Assembly (NCBI GenBank): GCA_025363375.1
Contig: JANYDZ010000680.1
Span: 1 to 10,274 of the forward strand
Reading direction: 5' to 3'
Length of the DNA stretch: 10,274 bases
Origin: Hyphomicrobiales bacterium
GTDB taxonomy: Bacteria > Pseudomonadota > Alphaproteobacteria > Rhizobiales > Beijerinckiaceae
Each line of letters begins with the position of its first letter. The stretch's first letter is position 1. Positions 7,094-10,274 of this stretch are shown one piece after another. Below the pieces are notes generated by a model that saw nothing but the letters and a program-made list of their open reading frames with translations, had not been told where the DNA came from and did no database searches. The translations under genes and the position numbers were made by a program.

Positions 7094-7121
7094 GGATTAG
7101 TGTGCGCCGCACCAAAGTCAA
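7094..7121 (-). promoter_or_regulatory. Promoter of the glycine cleavage operon
   Basis: TTGACT (7121-7116) and TAATCC (7099-7094) are 16 bases apart on the minus strand. The predicted start near 7088-7086 falls on GGG directly before the first paired leader base of the riboswitch, which independently supports the call. A perfect palindrome TTCCCGGGAA (7137-7146) lies 15 bases upstream of the -35 box and could be an activator or repressor site, or chance. Confidence 0.65.
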
Positions 7122-7162
7122 CAGTACGGCGCGCTTTTCCCGGGAATTTCAGAAAAACGCGA

Positions 7163-7795
7163 TCAGCGGCGCCGACGCGCCGGCCTTTTCTGCGCCTTCT
7201 CGGGGCCGCCGCCGCCCTCAAAGCCGACGTAAATCGAATATTCCTCATCCGCGGCGCGGCTGATGTAGGCGACCGGCATCGGATCGCTGACGACAGCGAA
7301 TGTCGATTGTGATTCGCCCGCGGCAATGGAGGTCGCAACACGGTAGGTTTTTGAGGCGACCAGCGCCTGGTCGGACTCCCGACGAACACTGACTTTAATC
7401 GGCACGTTAAAGGTGCCCGAAGCGCCCGACGGGCCCGCCAGAACATAGCCGGAAACACCAACGCGGATCTCGATCCGGTTGTTGGGAGCGGCCAGGCATT
7501 CGCGCGACATTTCGCCGAAGGAATATTGGTAGCGGACCCCGGCGGCGGAGCGATCCGACCCCGTATAGGCGCGGAAGACCGATTGTTCCGACGGCACCTG
7601 CACAATCGGGCAATCAACGTCCGCTTCCTTGCGCACGCCAGCGGGCTCGGCCGGCGTGGGGCGATAGTTGAAAATATTGCCGGACGAATTGGCTGGGGCT
7701 TCCGGCACGAGGGATGAAATCGTGGCGCACCCGGAGGCAAGCGTCGCCACACAGGCGGCAAACCCGAATTTGACTGCGAAATGCACCAAAATCAT
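7163..7795 (-). CDS. Conserved alphaproteobacterial lipoprotein of unknown function
   Basis: The 210-residue protein has a lipoprotein signal peptide: VHFAVKFGFAACVATLASG followed by lipobox Cys23. The mature protein has a Pro/Ser/Asn-rich spacer (25-50), then a compact beta-rich domain with Cys62 and Cys100 that could form a disulfide, and the segments RIEIRVGVSGYVLAGPSGA and GTFNVPIKVSVRRESDQ, which suggest an Ig-like or beta-sandwich fold. The tail is GGGGPEKAQKRPARRRR, unusually basic. I recall similar unnamed lipoproteins in rhizobia, but assign no function. Start: ATG 7795 follows GAGGGG almost without spacing; TTG or GTG codons 6 and 9 bases further on have better spacing and keep the signal peptide, so the true start may be up to three codons later. 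An in-frame start at 7945 is rejected because it buries the signal peptide. It follows the IalB-family gene by 127 bases and precedes the gcv promoter. Confidence 0.85.
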   Translation of the reverse strand: MILVHFAVKFGFAACVATLASGCATISSLVPEAPANSSGNIFNYRPTPAEPAGVRKEADVDCPIVQVPSEQSVFRAYTGSDRSAAGVRYQYSFGEMSRECLAAPNNRIEIRVGVSGYVLAGPSGASGTFNVPIKVSVRRESDQALVASKTYRVATSIAAGESQSTFAVVSDPMPVAYISRAADEEYSIYVGFEGGGGPEKAQKRPARRRR

Positions 7796-7892
7796 CCCCT
7801 CGCTGAATCCGCCGCGCTCCGAAAGCGCGTTCCTCGCAACTTGTCCGGAAAGCCGCGTTGCGTCCTGTATAGAGAAATATTGGCCGGCTCCA

Positions 7893-7910
7893 GCGCCGTT
7901 GCAGCGGCGC
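7893..7910 (-). other. Hairpin between the IalB-family and lipoprotein genes
   Basis: GCGCCG (7910-7905) and CGGCGC (7898-7893) form a perfect 6-pair GC stem with loop CTGCAA, starting 12 bases after the IalB-family stop. No T-tract follows on either strand, so a classical Rho-independent terminator is not supported. It may instead stabilise or attenuate the upstream message. A possible -10 (TATACA, minus strand, near 7870) lies between it and the lipoprotein gene but lacks a convincing -35. Confidence 0.35.
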
Positions 7911-7922
7911 AAACAACCGGCG

Positions 7923-8465
7923 TCACGGCAGTTTTGAGAATCCATCGCGAAAACCGCCCAGCGCCAGGGGGATGCCGATCCCCTCCTCGGGCGTGTTGAA
8001 AATGATGAACGTGGCGTTCTGGCCGGAACCCATCTGCTCGATCAGTTTGTCTTCCATGACGACTTCCGCGACGCAGCCCGACGGCAGGCAGCGAACGAAA
8101 CCGGCGCGTCCCACGTCCGTGGCGTCGACTTTCAGGCCCAATCCCGCCGGCAGCAACACGCCGAGCGGGGCTATGACGCGCAACAGGCGCGATTTTCCAT
8201 CGGCTGTCTTCAGAACGATGACCACAAGCGTCACGTTGGGCTTGTCTTCCGCCGCAATTGACTGAATCAGCGCGCATTGCTCGCGGCTGGCGCCGGGCGG
8301 CGTTTCGCAGCGCATTTCCCAGTCGCCGTGCGTGGACTTGACCGCCCCCTGGGCGCGGGCGGCGGCAGGCGCCAGTAAAATGGCGGCGCACAAGGCGCCC
8401 AGCGCCGCGCCAAAGCGCGGCGGGAGGGACGCGGATGCAAAACGGGTTGTCGCCGACTTTGCCAT
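7923..8465 (-). CDS. Invasion-associated locus B (IalB) family periplasmic protein
   Basis: The protein has 180 residues. A Sec signal peptide (1-38) runs through the hydrophobic GAALGALCAAILLAPAA and ends ARA before Gln39. The mature domain opens with the family mark HGDWEMRC (46-53), followed by EQCALIQS, VTLVVIVLK, RLLRVIAPLGVLLPAGLGL (93-111), GRAGFVRCLPSGCVAEV (119-135) and IIFNTPEEGIGIPLALGGF (154-172). Four mature cysteines (53, 64, 126, 131) suggest two disulfides. The family is named for a Bartonella erythrocyte-invasion protein, but members are widespread in free-living alphaproteobacteria, where the role is unclear, so pathogenicity should not be inferred. Start 8465 follows GGAG at 5 bases; an in-frame ATG at 8507 would place 14 unsuited residues ahead of the signal peptide. 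Divergent from coxB. Confidence 0.93.
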   Translation of the reverse strand: MAKSATTRFASASLPPRFGAALGALCAAILLAPAAARAQGAVKSTHGDWEMRCETPPGASREQCALIQSIAAEDKPNVTLVVIVLKTADGKSRLLRVIAPLGVLLPAGLGLKVDATDVGRAGFVRCLPSGCVAEVVMEDKLIEQMGSGQNATFIIFNTPEEGIGIPLALGGFRDGFSKLP

Positions 8466-8578
8466 GGGGTCTCCGGGATCAGGTTGCAGGCGCCAGCAAC
8501 ACGCCAAAGGGACGGCATTATGACGAAATCACCGATTGAACGCGCGAATCGCGCCGAACGGATCGCTGATGACAGGTT

Positions 8579-8606
8579 TGGGTAGCAAATGCGCCCCTCC
8601 TGTCAA
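8579..8606 (-). promoter_or_regulatory. Candidate promoter of the IalB-family gene
   Basis: A perfect TTGACA (8606-8601) is followed on the minus strand after 16 bases by TACCCA (8584-8579). The -35 is excellent and the -10 poor. The leader would be about 107 bases long. Confidence 0.35.
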
Positions 8607-8658
8607 GCGCGGCGGATGCCGGAACGCGAATAGGCGCGGGTTCCGGGAATTCGCGCCC

Positions 8659-8687
8659 TTATGCCGCACGAATGCAGCCGCCTATGT
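8659..8687 (+). promoter_or_regulatory. Weak candidate promoter of coxBA
   Basis: TTATGC (8659-8664) and CTATGT (8682-8687) are 17 bases apart. The -10 resembles the CTAT-type boxes of alphaproteobacteria; the -35 is weak. Transcription would start around 8693, inside the palindrome GTTGCGCAAC (8688-8697), leaving a leader of roughly 130 bases before coxB. Confidence 0.22.
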
Positions 8688-8826
8688 GTTGCGCAACGGG
8701 CGGGATTATGGTTTTGAGACCTTCGAGGATGGACTCGTCGGCAATGACGCGTCCGGCTGCCGATTTCCGGGGGGCAGTCTCGACAAAGAAAAGCCCGCAA
8801 TCCGGCGCGGCAGGAGCGACGACGTA

Positions 8827-9702
8827 ATGATACTCGATATGATCAGAACGATTTCAGGCCGCGCGAAGCTTGGCGCCGGGATTTTATCGACTGCGGCCCT
8901 GGCGCCGCCGGCTCTCGCCAATGAATTTGGTCACGCCGAGCCCAATCAGATGGGCATGATGAAAGCCTCGACGGCCATCGGCGAATATATCAACTGGATG
9001 CACGACTGGCTGCTGATGCCGATTATCACGGTCATTTCGCTGTTCGTGCTGGCGCTGCTGGTCTACGTTTGCGTCAAGTTCAACGACAAGGCGAACCCGA
9101 CGCCCTCGCGCACGACGCATTCAACGGTGCTGGAACTGGCCTGGTCGATCATCCCGGTGCTGATTCTGGTTGTGATCGCCATTCCCTCGTTCCGCCTGCT
9201 CAATATGCAACTGACCTTCCCGAAAGAAGACATGATCATCAAGGTCACGGGCAAGCAATGGTACTGGAGCTACGATTACCCCAAGGATCAGGGAGATTTC
9301 GGCTTTGATTCCTTCATCAAGCCGGAAAAAGACCTGAAGCCCGGCGATTTCCGCATGCTTTCTGTGGATAACGAGGCCGTCGTTCCCGTCGGCAAGGTTG
9401 TCCGCCTGCAGATCGTCGCCGCCGACGTCATCCACTCCTTCGTCATTCAGTCCTTTGGCGTGCGTATCGACGCCGTGCCGGGCCGCCTCAACGAGACATG
9501 GTTCAAGGCCGAGAAGGAAGGCATGTACTACGGCCAGTGCTCGAAAATATGCGGCAAGGACCACGCCTTCATGCCGATCGCTTTCCGCGTTGTGAGCGAC
9601 GAGAAGTACAAGGCCTGGGTCGAAGACGCGAAGAAAAAATTCGCCCGCGCCGCTTCGCCAAGCGATTTCGCCGACGTCAACGCAAGCGTCACGGGCCGGT
9701 AA
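8827..9702 (+). CDS. coxB: Cytochrome c oxidase subunit II
   Basis: Subunit II of the aa3-type oxidase receives electrons from cytochrome c at its CuA centre and passes them to haem a in subunit I. The protein is 291 residues. Signal peptide 1-31 ends PALA before Asn32. Two transmembrane helices lie at about 61-84 (WLLMPIITVISLFVLALLVY...) and 101-125 (VLELAWSIIPVLILVVIAIP...). The periplasmic cupredoxin domain has the aromatic electron-entry motif KQWYWSYDYP (143-152) and CuA ligands His203 (DVIHSF), Cys238, Cys242, His246 and Met249 in GQCSKICGKDHAFMP. Position 240 is Lys where most homologues have Glu, a residue that gives CuA a backbone carbonyl and binds Mg with its side chain. Start 8827 follows AGGAG (8812-8816) by 10 bases; ATG 8839 would be 22 bases away. 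First gene of a coxBA cluster. Confidence 0.97.
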   Translation: MILDMIRTISGRAKLGAGILSTAALAPPALANEFGHAEPNQMGMMKASTAIGEYINWMHDWLLMPIITVISLFVLALLVYVCVKFNDKANPTPSRTTHSTVLELAWSIIPVLILVVIAIPSFRLLNMQLTFPKEDMIIKVTGKQWYWSYDYPKDQGDFGFDSFIKPEKDLKPGDFRMLSVDNEAVVPVGKVVRLQIVAADVIHSFVIQSFGVRIDAVPGRLNETWFKAEKEGMYYGQCSKICGKDHAFMPIAFRVVSDEKYKAWVEDAKKKFARAASPSDFADVNASVTGR

Positions 9703-9759
9703 TCCGGCGCGACGCCCCTCCAAAGCACTTCATCGAGACGAGTTTCGAGGACAATTCAG

Positions 9760-10274
9760 ATGGCAACGACTGCAACCGACCATTCCCACGACGACCACCA
9801 TACCCCGACGGGATGGCGTCGCTTCATGTATTCGACGAACCACAAGGACATCGGAACGCTCTACATCGTCTTCGCGATTATCGCGGGCCTGATCGGCGCC
9901 TCCATGTCGATCGCCATGCGCGCGGAACTCGCGGGCACGGGCATCGGCATATTCCCCGGCATCGCCAAGCTGCTCACCGGCGACGGCTCCATCGACGCGG
10001 CGAAGAACATGTACAATGTGTTCATCACGGCGCACGGCCTCATCATGATCTTCTTCATGGTCATGCCGGCGTTGATCGGTGGCTTCGGCAACTGGTTCGT
10101 GCCGCTGATGATCGGCGCGCCAGACATGGCCTTCCCGCGCATGAACAACATTTCGTTCTGGCTGTTGCCCGCCTCCTTCGCGCTGCTGCTGATCTCGACC
10201 TTTGTCGAGGGCGCGCCCGGCATGAAGGGCTTTGGCGGCGGCTGGGTCATGTATCCGCCGTTGTCGTCGAACAC
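9760..10274 (+). CDS. coxA: Cytochrome c oxidase subunit I (3' end cut by window)
   Basis: The first 171 residues of a usual 530-560 are visible. Subunit I holds haem a and the haem a3-CuB oxygen-reduction site in the inner membrane. After a His/Asp-rich N-terminus (DHSHDDHH), residues 19-33 (WRRFMYSTNHKDIGT) lead into helix I (about 34-53). Helix II holds FITAHGLIMIFFMVMP with His92, matching the haem a ligand His102 of Rhodobacter. The D-channel motif is intact: GGFGNW with Asn111, then GAPDMAFPRMNN with Asp122 and Asn129 (Rhodobacter Asn121, Asp132, Asn139). The GGGWVMYPPLSS block follows at 159-170. CuB ligands and the proton-channel Glu lie beyond the edge. The start at 9760 has GAGGA (9747-9751) 8 bases upstream and is 57 bases after coxB. 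There is no sign of a promoter in the gap, so co-transcription with coxB is likely. Confidence 0.97.
   Translation, partial: MATTATDHSHDDHHTPTGWRRFMYSTNHKDIGTLYIVFAIIAGLIGASMSIAMRAELAGTGIGIFPGIAKLLTGDGSIDAAKNMYNVFITAHGLIMIFFMVMPALIGGFGNWFVPLMIGAPDMAFPRMNNISFWLLPASFALLLISTFVEGAPGMKGFGGGWVMYPPLSSN

Larger units (their letters stand above)
8466..8826. other. Divergent ialB-coxB intergenic region (361 bases)
   Basis: No convincing gene was found here. The coxB frame stays open upstream of its start, but the encoded peptide is Arg/Gly-rich and unlike any CoxB N-terminus. The region contains candidate promoters for both flanking genes (8579-8606 minus, 8659-8687 plus), a perfect palindrome GTTGCGCAAC (8688-8697), the near-palindrome GCGCGAATCGCGC (8542-8554), and a possible 21-codon reading frame (8520-8585). 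Confidence 0.7.

Noticed and set aside
7137..7146. Palindrome TTCCCGGGAA upstream of the gcv promoter, considered as an operator
   Set aside because: A single 10-base palindrome with no second copy or known binding consensus. It is mentioned with the promoter but not called as a separate feature.
8542..8554. Near-palindrome GCGCGAATCGCGC in the ialB-coxB gap
   Set aside because: Alternating GC arms are frequent by chance at this base composition, and it does not align with either candidate promoter.
8536..8826. 97-codon in-frame N-terminal extension of coxB
   Set aside because: It would put an Arg/Gly-rich stretch before a clear signal peptide. The ATG at 8827 has its own AGGAG site and gives a normal CoxB.
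1..10274. Search for CRISPR arrays, insertion sequences, transposases, tRNA genes, phage genes or defence systems
   Set aside because: No regularly spaced repeats, terminal inverted repeats, transposase or integrase motifs, or tRNA-like cloverleaf were seen. Nearly all sequence is accounted for by housekeeping and transport genes.

Overview
The window looks like ordinary chromosome from a GC-rich alphaproteobacterium, most likely Hyphomicrobiales (rhizobia, methylotroph and Beijerinckiaceae relatives). The pointers are an IalB-family periplasmic protein, a His/Asp-rich CoxA N-terminus, split GcvPA/GcvPB subunits, a tandem glycine riboswitch and the high GC of third codon positions. The genus is inference. 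No mobile element, CRISPR array, tRNA or rRNA gene was seen.

Layout. (1) 1-806, minus: the N-terminal two thirds or so of an LLM flavin monooxygenase of the NtaA/SnaA/DszA type, cut by the window edge. It is divergent from (2) 1021-1968, plus: a periplasmic ABC-transporter substrate-binding protein of the SsuA/NMT1-like type. The pair suggests uptake and oxygenolytic use of a small organosulfur or amine compound. The 214-base region between them holds a promoter candidate for each gene and a perfect palindrome on the monooxygenase side. (3) 1980-7121, minus: a complete glycine cleavage operon with promoter, tandem glycine riboswitch, gcvT, a small ABM-domain monooxygenase-like gene, gcvH, gcvPA and gcvPB. 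The genes overlap or sit within 20 bases of each other. (4) 7163-8465, minus: an unnamed lipoprotein gene and an IalB-family gene. (5) 8827 to the right edge, plus: coxB and the start of coxA, subunits II and I of an aa3-type cytochrome c oxidase, divergent from the IalB gene across a 361-base region.

How they work together. GcvT, GcvH and GcvPA/PB, with dihydrolipoamide dehydrogenase encoded elsewhere, break glycine down to CO2, ammonia and methylene-tetrahydrofolate. The riboswitch ties expression to glycine. CoxB and CoxA form the redox core of the terminal oxidase. No wholly new system is evident. The points most worth a second look are the ABM gene inside the gcv operon, a Lys at the usual CuA/Mg glutamate position in CoxB, the promoter-riboswitch geometry including a leader-linker kink-turn, and a terminator candidate for the binding-protein gene that lies inside the gcvPB coding end.
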